A stretch of 64,000 bases of DNA from contig NZ_JAANNO010000005.1 in the NCBI RefSeq assembly GCF_011250645.1, positions 1-64,000 of the forward strand, read 5' to 3'. The DNA is from Motilibacter aurantiacus (GTDB lineage: Bacteria > Actinomycetota > Actinomycetes > Motilibacterales > Motilibacteraceae). Below, piece after piece: positions 49,938 through 58,586 of the stretch (within the stretch, counting starts at the first letter, position 1; each line of letters opens with the position of its first letter). Position numbers and translations under genes: made by a program. Below the pieces are notes generated by a model. It saw nothing but the letters and a program-made list of their open reading frames with translations. It was not told where the DNA came from and made no database searches.

Positions 49938-50780
49938 GTGCCCCTTCGCTTCGCGTACAACACCAACGGCCTCGCCCACCACCGGCTCGACGACGCCCTC
50001 CGACTGCTCGCGGACACCGGGTACGACGGGGTGGCCCTCACCCTGGACCACCACCACCTGGACCCGCTCGCCCCCGACGCCGAGGACGCCGCCCGCACGC
50101 TGCGCGCCCGGCTCGACGGGCTGGGCCTGGCGGTCATGGTCGAGACCGGCGCCCGGTTCCTGCTCGACCCGCGCGACAAGCACGAGCCCACCTTCGTGAC
50201 CGCGGACCCCGCGGGGCGGGCCCGCCGGGCCGAGTTCCTCGAGCGCGCCGTCGACCTGGCGGCCGTGCTCGGCGCGGAGACGGTGTCCTTCTGGGCCGGG
50301 GTGCCGAAGCCGGGGGTGGACCGCACGGCCGCCTGGGACTGGCTCGTCGAGGGCGTGGGCCGGGTCGCGCGCCACGCGGCGGGGCGCGGCGTCCCGCTGT
50401 CGTTCGAGCCCGAGCCCGGCATGCTGGTCGAGCACGCCGGCGAGTGGGAGCGGCTGCGCGACGCCCTCGACCCCGGGCTGCCGCCGCTGCGGCTGGCGCT
50501 GGACACGGGGCACTGCCTGGTGACCGGGTCCCTGTCGCCGCAGGAGGCGGTTCGGCGCTACGCGAGCCAGCTCGGCACCGTGGCCGTCGAGGACATGCGG
50601 CGCGGGGTGCACGAGCACCTGGCCTGGGGCGAGGGCGACATGGACGTCCCGGCCGTGCTCGCCGCCCTGGATGCCGCGGGCTACGACCGGCTCGTCACCG
50701 TCGAGCTGTCCCGGGACAGCCACCGGGCGCACGAGCTCGTGCCGCGCACGATCGCGTACCTGCGTGCGTCCGCTCCCTGA
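49938..50780 (+). CDS. Sugar phosphate isomerase/epimerase-like TIM-barrel protein
   Basis: This 280-residue protein has the xylose-isomerase/AP-endonuclease-2-like barrel: FAYNTNGLAHHRLDD, TLDHHHLDPL, SFEPEPGMLVEH, LALDTGHCLVTG and VTVELSRDSHRAHE provide His, Glu and Asp metal ligands. The sequence pattern resembles EboE-type isomerases of ebo clusters, but no other ebo gene is present. GTG at 49938. The next gene overlaps its end by 17 bp. Confidence 0.8.
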   Translation: MPLRFAYNTNGLAHHRLDDALRLLADTGYDGVALTLDHHHLDPLAPDAEDAARTLRARLDGLGLAVMVETGARFLLDPRDKHEPTFVTADPAGRARRAEFLERAVDLAAVLGAETVSFWAGVPKPGVDRTAAWDWLVEGVGRVARHAAGRGVPLSFEPEPGMLVEHAGEWERLRDALDPGLPPLRLALDTGHCLVTGSLSPQEAVRRYASQLGTVAVEDMRRGVHEHLAWGEGDMDVPAVLAALDAAGYDRLVTVELSRDSHRAHELVPRTIAYLRASAP

Positions 50781-51513
50781 CACCGGGCGCGGCGGGCGGG
50801 CCGACCTCGCCGTCGCGGGCGTCGTGCTCGTCTGGGTCACCGCCGTGCTGCTGCTCGACCGGGGGGCGACGCTCGGCCAGCAACGCCTGCTCGGTGGCGC
50901 GACCTGGGCGCTGCTGCTGGGGCTGCTCGCCCGCGAGGCCCCGCTGGTGCGGGCCCAGACCGCCATCGTCGTGGCCTTTGCGACAGCGGTGGAGTACACC
51001 TTCTCCCCGCTGCTCGAGGTCTACCTCTACCGGCTGCCCGGCGTGCCGTGGTTCGTCCCGCCCGGGCACGGGCTGGTCTACCTCGCCGCGCTCGCCATCG
51101 GGCGCAGCCCGCAGGCCCGGGCCCGTGCCCGCCCGCTCGTCACGGCGACCGCGGTGGCCGGCACGGCGTACGCCGTCTGGGGGCTGGTGGGGCCCGGCCG
51201 GCTCGACGTGCTGGGCGCGTTCTGGCTGTGCTGCCTGCTGGGCTTCCTGCGCTGGGGGCGCTCGGCCCTGCTCTACGTCGGCGCCTTCGTCGTCGTGACC
51301 TACCTCGAGGTGCTCGGGACCGCCCTGCACGTCTGGGCCTGGCAGCCGTACGACCCGACCGGGCTGGTCCCGATCGGCAACCCGCCGAGCGGCGCGGCCG
51401 GGGGCTACGGCTGGTTCGACCTCGCCGCGGTGCTGGGCGCCCCCGCGCTGCTGCGCGCCGTGCGCCGGGCCCGCTCGCGCCTGCTGTGGCGACCGGCACC
51501 CGCGCAGCGTTAA
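50764..51513 (+). CDS. Integral membrane protein, unknown
   Basis: This 249-residue protein has about seven hydrophobic helices (for example LAVAGVVLVWVTAVLLL and LVTATAVAGTAYAVWGLV), with YLEVLGTALHVWAWQPYD and PIGNPPSGAAGGYGWFD between helices. GTG at 50764 overlaps the preceding gene by 17 bp; the frame before it is a shadow. Paired expression with the TIM-barrel gene suggests one pathway, perhaps lipid or isoprenoid related, but this is inference. Confidence 0.7.
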   Translation: MRPLPDTGRGGRADLAVAGVVLVWVTAVLLLDRGATLGQQRLLGGATWALLLGLLAREAPLVRAQTAIVVAFATAVEYTFSPLLEVYLYRLPGVPWFVPPGHGLVYLAALAIGRSPQARARARPLVTATAVAGTAYAVWGLVGPGRLDVLGAFWLCCLLGFLRWGRSALLYVGAFVVVTYLEVLGTALHVWAWQPYDPTGLVPIGNPPSGAAGGYGWFDLAAVLGAPALLRAVRRARSRLLWRPAPAQR

Positions 51514-51592
51514 GCGGGCGGCCCCGGCTGCCGATGCAGTAGGCGGCCGGGCTGTCCGGGCGAGGCAGCGACCAGGCAGAAGGGGTCAGCCG

Positions 51593-52006
51593 ATGAAGTG
51601 GAACCTCGGCCGCAAGCGGCTGAAGCTGCAGGCGCACGGGCCCCGCGAGGGGCTCCTGGCCGAGGCGAAGCGCTTCGACTCCGCGTACGAGCGCGGCCTC
51701 TGGACCGGCAGCGTCCAGATCGGCTTCGGCAGTGCGGGCCGGCGCTACGTCGCCACGCTCTGGTACACCGACCGGGAGGGGCCGGGGTCGTACTCCGTCG
51801 AGATCGTGCAGCGCCGGGACGGGCTGCAGAACCGCGTCGTGCTGCGCAAGGACGGGCTCTTCCCGCTGCAGAAGGCCCTGGACCTGGTCGACCGGGAGGT
51901 CGAGCGGTCCGCGAACGCCTCGGAGGTCGAGCTCCGGCTGCGCAAGCAGCGCGAGGCCGCCCAGCAGCGCTCGCGCGCGGTGGAGCAGCGCCTGCGCCGG
52001 CGCTGA
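51593..52006 (+). CDS. Hypothetical basic protein
   Basis: This 137-residue protein begins MKWNLGRKRLKLQAHGPRE, has a central strand-rich part (GSVQIGFGSAGRRYVATLWYTD) and ends in a charged coiled-coil-like helix (ELRLRKQREAAQQRSRAVEQRLRRR). ATG at 51593 follows GAAGGGG. No known domain or localisation signal is visible. It is not evidently linked to the regulator gene that follows. Confidence 0.7.
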   Translation: MKWNLGRKRLKLQAHGPREGLLAEAKRFDSAYERGLWTGSVQIGFGSAGRRYVATLWYTDREGPGSYSVEIVQRRDGLQNRVVLRKDGLFPLQKALDLVDREVERSANASEVELRLRKQREAAQQRSRAVEQRLRRR

Positions 52007-52113
52007 CCCGTCCCCCGAGCACGTCGCCGGAAGCCGCCTTCGCAGGTACGAACGCCCACCGGCGGCCCGTCTCGCGCTCTATGCTGCCGCCCGGCCGCCG
52101 CACGGGAGGCGAG

Positions 52114-55100
52114 GTGGACGTGGACGAGAAGGAGCCCGTCGCTCCGGTGTCCCTGCGGCTGCTCGGCGGCGTGGGGGCGACCCGCGGCGGCGAGGAGCTG
52201 GACCTCGGGGGGCGCCGGCAGCGGGCCGTGCTCGCCCTGCTCGCGCTCGCCCGTGGCGGGGTCGTGCCGGCCGAGCGCATGATCGCGCTGGTCTGGGGCC
52301 ACGAGCCCCCGCCGAGCGCGGCGGGCGGGCTGCAGGCGTACGTCTCGCACCTGCGCCGGCAGCTGCAGCCCGGCCGCTCCCCGCGCGACCCCGACGCGGT
52401 CCTCGTCAGCTCACCGCCCGGCTACGCCCTGCGCCTGCCGCCGGACGCCGTCGACGCCTGGCGGCTGGAGCGGCTGATCCGCGAGGGCACGGCCCTCGTC
52501 GACACCGGGCCCGAGCTGGCGGCCGGCCGGCTGGAGGAGGCGCTGCGGCTGTGGCGCGGGCCGGCGCTGGCCGAGTACGCCGGGGAGCCGTGGGCGGACG
52601 GCGAGGCCGCGCGGCTGGCCGAGCTGCGCTCGGTGGCGCGCGAGCAGCTGGCCGCGGCCCGGCTGCACGCGGGCGAGGCGGCGCTCCTCGTGCCCGAGCT
52701 CGAGGCGCTAGTGACCGAGGAGCCGCTGCGCGAGGAGCGGTGGCGGCTGCTCGTCCTCGCGCTCTACCGGGCGAGCCGGCAGGCCGACGCCCTCGCCGCG
52801 CTGCGGCGGGCCCGCGCCGTGCTGGCCGAGGAGCTCGGCGTCGACCCGGGGCCGGCGCTGCGGGCGCTGGAGGCGGAGGTGCTGGCCCAGTCGCCGGGGC
52901 TCGCCGCGCCCGGCCGGCCGCCGTCCCGCGAGCCCGTGGCCCCGGTGGCGTCTTGGCCGCCGGGCCAGCTGCCCGGGAGCGCCCGCCGGTCCGCCTCCCC
53001 GCGCGAGCAGCTCATCGAGCGGGGGCGCGAGCTGGCCCTGCTCGACGCGGCGCTGGACGACGTGCTCGACGGTGCGGGCCGGCTGGTGGTCCTCGAAGGC
53101 CCGGCCGGCATCGGCAAGACCCGGCTGCTCACCGAGGCCCGGCGGCGGGCCGCTGACCGAGGGGCCTGCGTCCTGCTGGCCCGGGGCAGCGAGCTCGAGC
53201 GCGAGTTCGCGTTCGGGGTGGCCCGCCAGCTGTTCGAGGGCCGGCTGGCCGACCCGGCCGTCCGCGGGAGGGCGCTCGCCGGGGCGGCGGCGACCGCCGG
53301 CACGGTCTTCGACGGGCTGGGCGGGACCGGCCCGGTCACCGCCGACGCGTCCTTCGCGGCGCTGCACGGCCTCTACTGGCTGACGGTCAACCTGACCGCG
53401 GACTCCCCCGTCGTGCTCGCGATCGACGACCTGCAGTGGTGCGACGCGGGCTCGCTGCGCTTCCTCGCCTACCTCGCCCGCCGGCTGGAGGGGCTGCCGC
53501 TCCTGCTCGTCGGCACCCTGCGAACGGGGGAGCGCCACGCCGAGCACGCACTGCTCGGCGAGCTCACCGGGGACGCCGCCGCCACCGCCGTACGCCCCCG
53601 CGCCCTCACCGCCTCCGGCACCCGCGACCTGGTCCGCCAGCGGCTCTCGCCGGACGCCGACGACGCGTTCTGCGCGGTCTGCCACCAGACGACGTCAGGC
53701 AACCCGCTGCTCCTGCGCCAGCTGCTCGGGGCGCTCGAGGCCGACGGCGTACGCCCCGACGCCGCCCACGCCGACGTCGTGCGCGCGATCGGGTCGCGCG
53801 CCGTGTCGAGCATGGTGCTGCTCCGGCTCGCGCGGCAGCCGGGCGCGGCGCTCGCCGTCGCGCGGGCGCTGGCCGTGCTCGGGGACGGCGCCGCCCTGCC
53901 GGCGGTCGCCGCGCTCGCCGGCCTGCCCGAGGCCGAGACCGCGGCCGCCGCCGCCGCCCTGGCCCGGACCGAGATCCTGCGCGCCGAGCCGCCGCTGGGC
54001 TTCGTCCACCCGCTGGTGCGCGACGCGGTCTACGGCGACCTGCCGCCCGGCGAGCGCGAGCTGCACCACGAGCGGGCGGCCCGGGCGCTGGAGGCGGTCG
54101 GCGCCTCCGACGAGCAGGTGGCGGCCCATCTGCTCCACGTCCCGGGCCGGGCCGACCCGTGGGCGCTGGAGGTGCTGCTGCGGGCGGGGGCCGGTGCGGG
54201 GAGCCGCGGCGCGCCGGACGCCGCCTCGACGTACCTGCGCCGGGCCCTGCAGGAGCCGCCTCCGGCGGGCCGCCGCGCCCAGGTGCTCCTGGAGCTCGGC
54301 CGGCTGGAGACCTCCTGGGACGGGCTCGCCGCCGCCGCGCACCTGCGGGAGGCGTACGACCTGCTCACCGACGCCCACGAGCGCGCCCTCGCCGCACGTG
54401 AGCTCGCCTGGTCGCTGTTCTTCGTCGGCGCGCTCGGGGAGGTGAGCGCCTTCGCCCGACGCGCCGCGGCGGAGCTGCCGCCGGAGCTGGCCGACGAGCG
54501 GCAGGCGCTCGTCGCCCTCGAGCGGGCGGGCGGGTCGGTGCACGAGCTCGACCCGGCCGAGTGGGCGCTGCTCGACCCGCCGGCGGTCGAGGGCGACGGC
54601 CCGGGTGCGCGCATGCTCGAGGCGATCACCACGTGGGAGCGCACCCTGCGCTGCTTCCCGGCCGGGGAGTGCGCCGACGCCGCGGAGCACGCCCTTGCCG
54701 ACGGCCGGCTGCAGCAGGTCGACAACGGGCTGGTGTGGGTCGGCGCGCTCGTCACGCTGGCGCTGGCCGACCGGGACGAGGCGGGCAGCATGTGGGAGTC
54801 GACGCTGCGCAGCGCGTACGAGCGGGGGTCGCTGTTCACCGCGCTGACCGTGTCGCTGTGGCGCGGCTACTCCCTGCTCCGCCAGGGCGACCTGCCCGAG
54901 GCCGAGGCCCACCTGCGGACCGCCCTGGAGCAGACGTTGTCGTGGGCGCCCACGTCGGGCGTCGGGATCTCCTACACCCTCGGGTGGCTGGCCATGGCCC
55001 GGCTCGAGCAGGGGGACCCGGCCGGCGCGCAGTCCTTCGTGGAGCGCGACCTGCCGGTCGCGGGCGACGGCGTCCGCGTGCTCGCGTCGGCCCGCGCCGA

Positions 55101-55734
55101 GCTGCTGCTGGAGCGGGGGCGCTTCGCCGCCGCGCTGGAGGCCGCCGAGCGAGGCGCGCGCCCGGCGGCGTACGTGGAGAACCCGGGCTGGGCGCCGTGG
55201 CGGTCGCTCTGCGCCCGGGCCCTCGCCGGGCTGGGGCGGGAGGCGGAGGCACTGGAGCTGGCCCGCGTCGAGCTCGGGCTCGCGCGCCGGTGGGGCTCGG
55301 CGAGCGTCGTCGGCGCGTCCCTGCGGCTGGCCGGCGAGCTGGCCGCCGACCCGGTCGCCCTGACGGAGGCGGTCACGGTGCTGCGGCCCTCGCCCGCACG
55401 GCTCGAGCACGGCAAGGCGCTCCTCGCCCTGGGGAGCGCGCTGCTCAGCACGGAGCCGGACCGGGCGGTCGAGAACCTTCTCGCCTGCGTACGCGTCGCC
55501 GACGGCTGCTCGGCCCTGCGGCTGCGCGGCCGGGCCGAGCAGGCGCTCGCGTCGATCGGCGCGCCGGTGCCGCCGCGCGCCACCGCCCACGCGCTCACCC
55601 GGCTGGAGCGGGAGATCCTCGCGCTCGCGCAGCGCGGCGACTCCGAGAACGAGATCGCGCAGGCACTGTTCCTGACGCCGGCGGGGGTGCGGTCGCGGCT
55701 GCGTGCGCTGCGGCAGCGGACGGGCGAGGAGTAG
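52114..55734 (+). CDS. Large BTAD/AAA/LuxR transcriptional regulator (SARP-LAL type)
   Basis: This is a 1206-residue regulator. Residues 10-105 form an OmpR-type winged helix (GGRRQRAVLALLALARGG), followed by the BTAD domain to about 270, an AAA-type ATPase with Walker A GPAGIGKTRLL and Walker B VLAIDDLQWCD, a long helical tetratricopeptide-like region and a C-terminal LuxR-type HTH (LTRLEREILALAQRGDSENEIAQ). Having DNA-binding domains at both ends is unusual. GTG at 52114 follows GGGAGG; GTG 52120 and ATG 52081 are alternatives, and TATGCT at 52080 is a plausible -10. No biosynthetic cluster is adjacent, so its targets are unknown. Confidence 0.88.
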   Translation: MDVDEKEPVAPVSLRLLGGVGATRGGEELDLGGRRQRAVLALLALARGGVVPAERMIALVWGHEPPPSAAGGLQAYVSHLRRQLQPGRSPRDPDAVLVSSPPGYALRLPPDAVDAWRLERLIREGTALVDTGPELAAGRLEEALRLWRGPALAEYAGEPWADGEAARLAELRSVAREQLAAARLHAGEAALLVPELEALVTEEPLREERWRLLVLALYRASRQADALAALRRARAVLAEELGVDPGPALRALEAEVLAQSPGLAAPGRPPSREPVAPVASWPPGQLPGSARRSASPREQLIERGRELALLDAALDDVLDGAGRLVVLEGPAGIGKTRLLTEARRRAADRGACVLLARGSELEREFAFGVARQLFEGRLADPAVRGRALAGAAATAGTVFDGLGGTGPVTADASFAALHGLYWLTVNLTADSPVVLAIDDLQWCDAGSLRFLAYLARRLEGLPLLLVGTLRTGERHAEHALLGELTGDAAATAVRPRALTASGTRDLVRQRLSPDADDAFCAVCHQTTSGNPLLLRQLLGALEADGVRPDAAHADVVRAIGSRAVSSMVLLRLARQPGAALAVARALAVLGDGAALPAVAALAGLPEAETAAAAAALARTEILRAEPPLGFVHPLVRDAVYGDLPPGERELHHERAARALEAVGASDEQVAAHLLHVPGRADPWALEVLLRAGAGAGSRGAPDAASTYLRRALQEPPPAGRRAQVLLELGRLETSWDGLAAAAHLREAYDLLTDAHERALAARELAWSLFFVGALGEVSAFARRAAAELPPELADERQALVALERAGGSVHELDPAEWALLDPPAVEGDGPGARMLEAITTWERTLRCFPAGECADAAEHALADGRLQQVDNGLVWVGALVTLALADRDEAGSMWESTLRSAYERGSLFTALTVSLWRGYSLLRQGDLPEAEAHLRTALEQTLSWAPTSGVGISYTLGWLAMARLEQGDPAGAQSFVERDLPVAGDGVRVLASARAELLLERGRFAAALEAAERGARPAAYVENPGWAPWRSLCARALAGLGREAEALELARVELGLARRWGSASVVGASLRLAGELAADPVALTEAVTVLRPSPARLEHGKALLALGSALLSTEPDRAVENLLACVRVADGCSALRLRGRAEQALASIGAPVPPRATAHALTRLEREILALAQRGDSENEIAQALFLTPAGVRSRLRALRQRTGEE

Positions 55735-55969
55735 TTCGCCGATGGGGACTGCGGGAGCCAAGCCGCGGTGGACGAGCGTCTCCCGGCCGGTCACTGCCGG
55801 TCCTCGCTGGCCCGGGCCGGGTGCGCCCGAGGCCCCACGACGCACCAGCCCGCAGGCCGCCGCACGACGACACGGGAACGCCCGACAGGGTGCCGGCGCG
55901 CTGAGAGCTTCCCAGCCGCCCGCCGACCCTTCCCCCGCGACCTGCCAGCGGGCCGGTACCGTCCGCCGC

Positions 55970-56716
55970 ATGGAAGGGCGAGCAGCGACCCGTCCCGGGC
56001 GCCGGCTCGCCCTCACGGCGTGCGCGATCGTGACTGCCGCCCTGACGAGCTGCACGTCCACCGCCGACCGCACCGCCGACGTGACGGCCGCCCTGATCAC
56101 TCCCGAGGGCCTGCTCCTGCACTACACCGGCGGCAGCTGCGACGGGGCGGTGTCGACGCAGGCCGGCGAGGGCCGCGTCGTCACCGTCCGCGTCGTCGCG
56201 GAGCAGACCGGCCGGGACTGCGACGACGTCGGGCTGTTCAGGACGGTCGCCGTGCCCCTCGACCAGCCGCTCGGCGACCGGGGCGTGCGCGACGAGAAGG
56301 ACGGCCACCGGCTGTGCGTCTACCGCGGGGAGCGGCAGCTGCAGCCCGGCCGGCTTCCCGCCGGGTACGCCCTGGCCCGCGAGGCTCCGGTCTGCGACGG
56401 CGCGACGGCACTGGGGCTGTCGCGGACCTGGGCGACGGCCGGCCCTTGCCCGAGCAGCCTCACCGTGACCCAGGCGGCAGGGCAGGCCCTTCCGAGCTTC
56501 CGGCGCTCCGCCTGGGCGCCGGCCGGTCGGCTGGAGGTCGCCGGCGAGCCCGTACGCGTCTGGCGAACGTGGAGCGGCGGGCAGGAGTCCGTGGCCTTCG
56601 AGCGGGTGCTCGCGGGCCGGCCGGTGGTCGTGACCGTGTCGTCCGCCACCGGGTGCGCCCAGGGGCGGCTGCCGGAACGGGCGTTCCTCGAGCGGCTCGT
56701 GGGCGGGCTCGCCTGA
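55970..56716 (+). CDS. Predicted lipoprotein, unknown
   Basis: This 248-residue protein starts with a lipoprotein signal: Arg-rich n-region, hydrophobic ALTACAIVTAALTSC with lipobox LTSC (Cys28). The mature part contains several Cys that may pair. ATG at 55970 lies 7 bases after TACCGT, which fixes the start against a longer frame. The 235 bases upstream hold no other gene that I can support. Confidence 0.75.
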   Translation: MEGRAATRPGRRLALTACAIVTAALTSCTSTADRTADVTAALITPEGLLLHYTGGSCDGAVSTQAGEGRVVTVRVVAEQTGRDCDDVGLFRTVAVPLDQPLGDRGVRDEKDGHRLCVYRGERQLQPGRLPAGYALAREAPVCDGATALGLSRTWATAGPCPSSLTVTQAAGQALPSFRRSAWAPAGRLEVAGEPVRVWRTWSGGQESVAFERVLAGRPVVVTVSSATGCAQGRLPERAFLERLVGGLA

Positions 56717-56789
56717 GCCGCTCCGTCGGGGCCAGGCGGTTGCGGCCGGTACGACGTGCAACCGCCCGCTGTACGGGTACCACGCCGCC

Positions 56790-58037
56790 ATGCCGCTTCC
56801 CCAGCGCTCCTTCGACTCCGCTCCCGTCGTCGCCGTGACCGGCGGTCACGTGGTGCCCATCAGCGCGCCGCCGATCGAGGATGGCACCGTCCTGATCCGG
56901 GACGGGGTGATCGAGCAGGTGGGGCGGGACGTGCCGATCCCCCCGGAGGCCCGGGTCGTCGACGCGTCGGGCAAGTGGGTCCTGCCGGGGCTCGTCGACG
57001 CGCACACCCACATCGGGATCCACGAGGAGGGCTCCTCCCCCGAGGGCGACGACACCAACGAGACGTCCGCCCCCACCGTCGGGGGCATCCGCGCCATGGA
57101 CGCGGTGGACTGCGACGACGTCGGCTTCCGCGACGCGCTCTCGGCGGGCATTACGACGGTGAGCGTCAAGCCGGGCAGCGGCACCCCGATCGGCGGGCTC
57201 AGCGTCGCCATGAAGACATGGGGCGGGCGGTTCCTCGACGAGCAGGTGATCCGCGCGGAGGCGAGCGTGAAGTCCGCCTTCGGCGAGAACCCCAAGCTCT
57301 ACTTCGCCTCGGCCCACCAGCTGCCGATGACCCGCATGGGCGTCGCGGGCGTGATCCGGCAGCGGCTCGAGGACGCGAAGGCGTACGCCGCCCAGCGCGA
57401 GCAGGCGGAGAAGGACGGCGCTCCCTTCACCAAGGACCTCGAGCTGGACGCGCTGTGCCGGCTGCTCGACGGCGACCTCGTGTGGGACGTCCACCTGCAC
57501 CGGCACGACGACATCGCCACCGCCGTGCGCATCGCCGAGGAGTTCGGCCTCCGCCTGGTGGTGCATCACGGGACCGAGTCGCACAAGCTCGCCGACATGC
57601 TCGCCGAGCGGGACATCCCCGTGGCCGTCGGCCCGATCATCACCTCGCGGGCCAAGCCCGAGCTGAGCGGCCACACGGTCAAGACCGCGGCGATCCTGGC
57701 CGAGGCCGGGGTCCGGGTCGCGATCGTCACCGACCACCCCGAGTGCCCGGTCAACTTCCTCGTGCTCCAGGCCCTGCTGGCGGTGCGCGAGGGGCTCGAC
57801 CCCGAGACCGCGCTGCAGGCCCTCACGGTCAACCCGGCCCGCATGATGCAGCTTGAGGACCGGGTCGGTGCTCTCGCCCCCGGGCTGGACGGCGACGTCG
57901 TCGTGTGGTCCGGCGACCCGTTGGGAGGGGACACCCGCGTGGAGCAGGTGCTCATCGGCGGCGGGACGGTGTACCGCTGGGATGCCGAGCGCGGGGAGGG
58001 CGAGGTCGCGCCCCGCTTCTCCCCGCCCCACCGCTGA
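56790..58037 (+). CDS. Imidazolonepropionase-like amidohydrolase
   Basis: This 415-residue metal-dependent hydrolase has the amidohydrolase signatures GLVDAHTHIG, WDVHLHRHDD, VVHHGTESH and IVTDHPECP, and the C-terminal beta-sandwich return (GALAPGLDGDVVVWSGDP). The N-terminal segment VVAVTGGHVVPIS completes the sandwich. Such proteins hydrolyse cyclic amides or related ring compounds; the exact substrate is unknown. ATG at 56790. Confidence 0.92.
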   Translation: MPLPQRSFDSAPVVAVTGGHVVPISAPPIEDGTVLIRDGVIEQVGRDVPIPPEARVVDASGKWVLPGLVDAHTHIGIHEEGSSPEGDDTNETSAPTVGGIRAMDAVDCDDVGFRDALSAGITTVSVKPGSGTPIGGLSVAMKTWGGRFLDEQVIRAEASVKSAFGENPKLYFASAHQLPMTRMGVAGVIRQRLEDAKAYAAQREQAEKDGAPFTKDLELDALCRLLDGDLVWDVHLHRHDDIATAVRIAEEFGLRLVVHHGTESHKLADMLAERDIPVAVGPIITSRAKPELSGHTVKTAAILAEAGVRVAIVTDHPECPVNFLVLQALLAVREGLDPETALQALTVNPARMMQLEDRVGALAPGLDGDVVVWSGDPLGGDTRVEQVLIGGGTVYRWDAERGEGEVAPRFSPPHR

Positions 58038-58101
58038 CCGATTGCCGTGATCGGTCGACCCCGTCCGGAATGACCCGATGCTCGCCGGGAAGCAGGGGGC
58101 C

Positions 58102-58491
58102 ATGACGAACTCCGTACCCGCCCACGACGAGCTACCGCTCCCCGACTACGACCACCTGCCCGCGGGCGCCCTGGAGCACCGGATCCGCACCCTCGACCTG
58201 GCCGCACTCGAGCAGCTCATCGCCTACGAGGAGGCGCACGCCGCCCGGCTTCCCGTCCTCAACGGCATGCGCCACCGGCTCGAGCAGCTGCAGGCCGGGG
58301 CCGAGCCGTCGGGCGGGGACCCGCTGGCTACCGCCGCCGAGGCGCCCCCCGCGGCGGCCGGCGGCTCTCCCGTCTCTGGCGCGACGACCGGACCGGTCGT
58401 CAACCCGCCCACCGGCGGCGACCCGACCAACCCCACCCAGCCGCGGGGGTCCGGCGCCGGGTCCACGCAGAGCCGGCCGTACGGCACCTGA
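58102..58491 (+). CDS. Hypothetical protein with helical N-terminus and disordered tail
   Basis: This 129-residue protein has a helical half of about 75 residues (LEHRIRTLDLAALEQLIAYE) and a Gly/Pro/Thr-rich tail ending in RPYGT. ATG at 58102 was chosen over ATG 58078 because GCAGGGG lies just upstream. Similar proteins are common and unnamed in Actinobacteria. A weak hairpin (58036-58056) precedes it. Confidence 0.75.
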   Translation: MTNSVPAHDELPLPDYDHLPAGALEHRIRTLDLAALEQLIAYEEAHAARLPVLNGMRHRLEQLQAGAEPSGGDPLATAAEAPPAAAGGSPVSGATTGPVVNPPTGGDPTNPTQPRGSGAGSTQSRPYGT

Positions 58492-58586
58492 CCCACCGCC
58501 CGGCCGCGAGGCACAAGCAGGCCGCAAGGCCGGCTCAAGGCGAGCGACGCACGGTGGTCTCCTCGTCCCCGGCCGAGGAGACCACC

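Noticed and set aside
49938-51513. An ebo-type cluster
   Set aside because: Only the isomerase-like barrel resembles it; no TatD-, UbiA- or dehydroquinate-synthase-like gene is adjacent.
58036-58056. Terminator after the amidohydrolase
   Set aside because: Only a 7-bp stem with a 7-nt loop and no T run; it is too weak to list.
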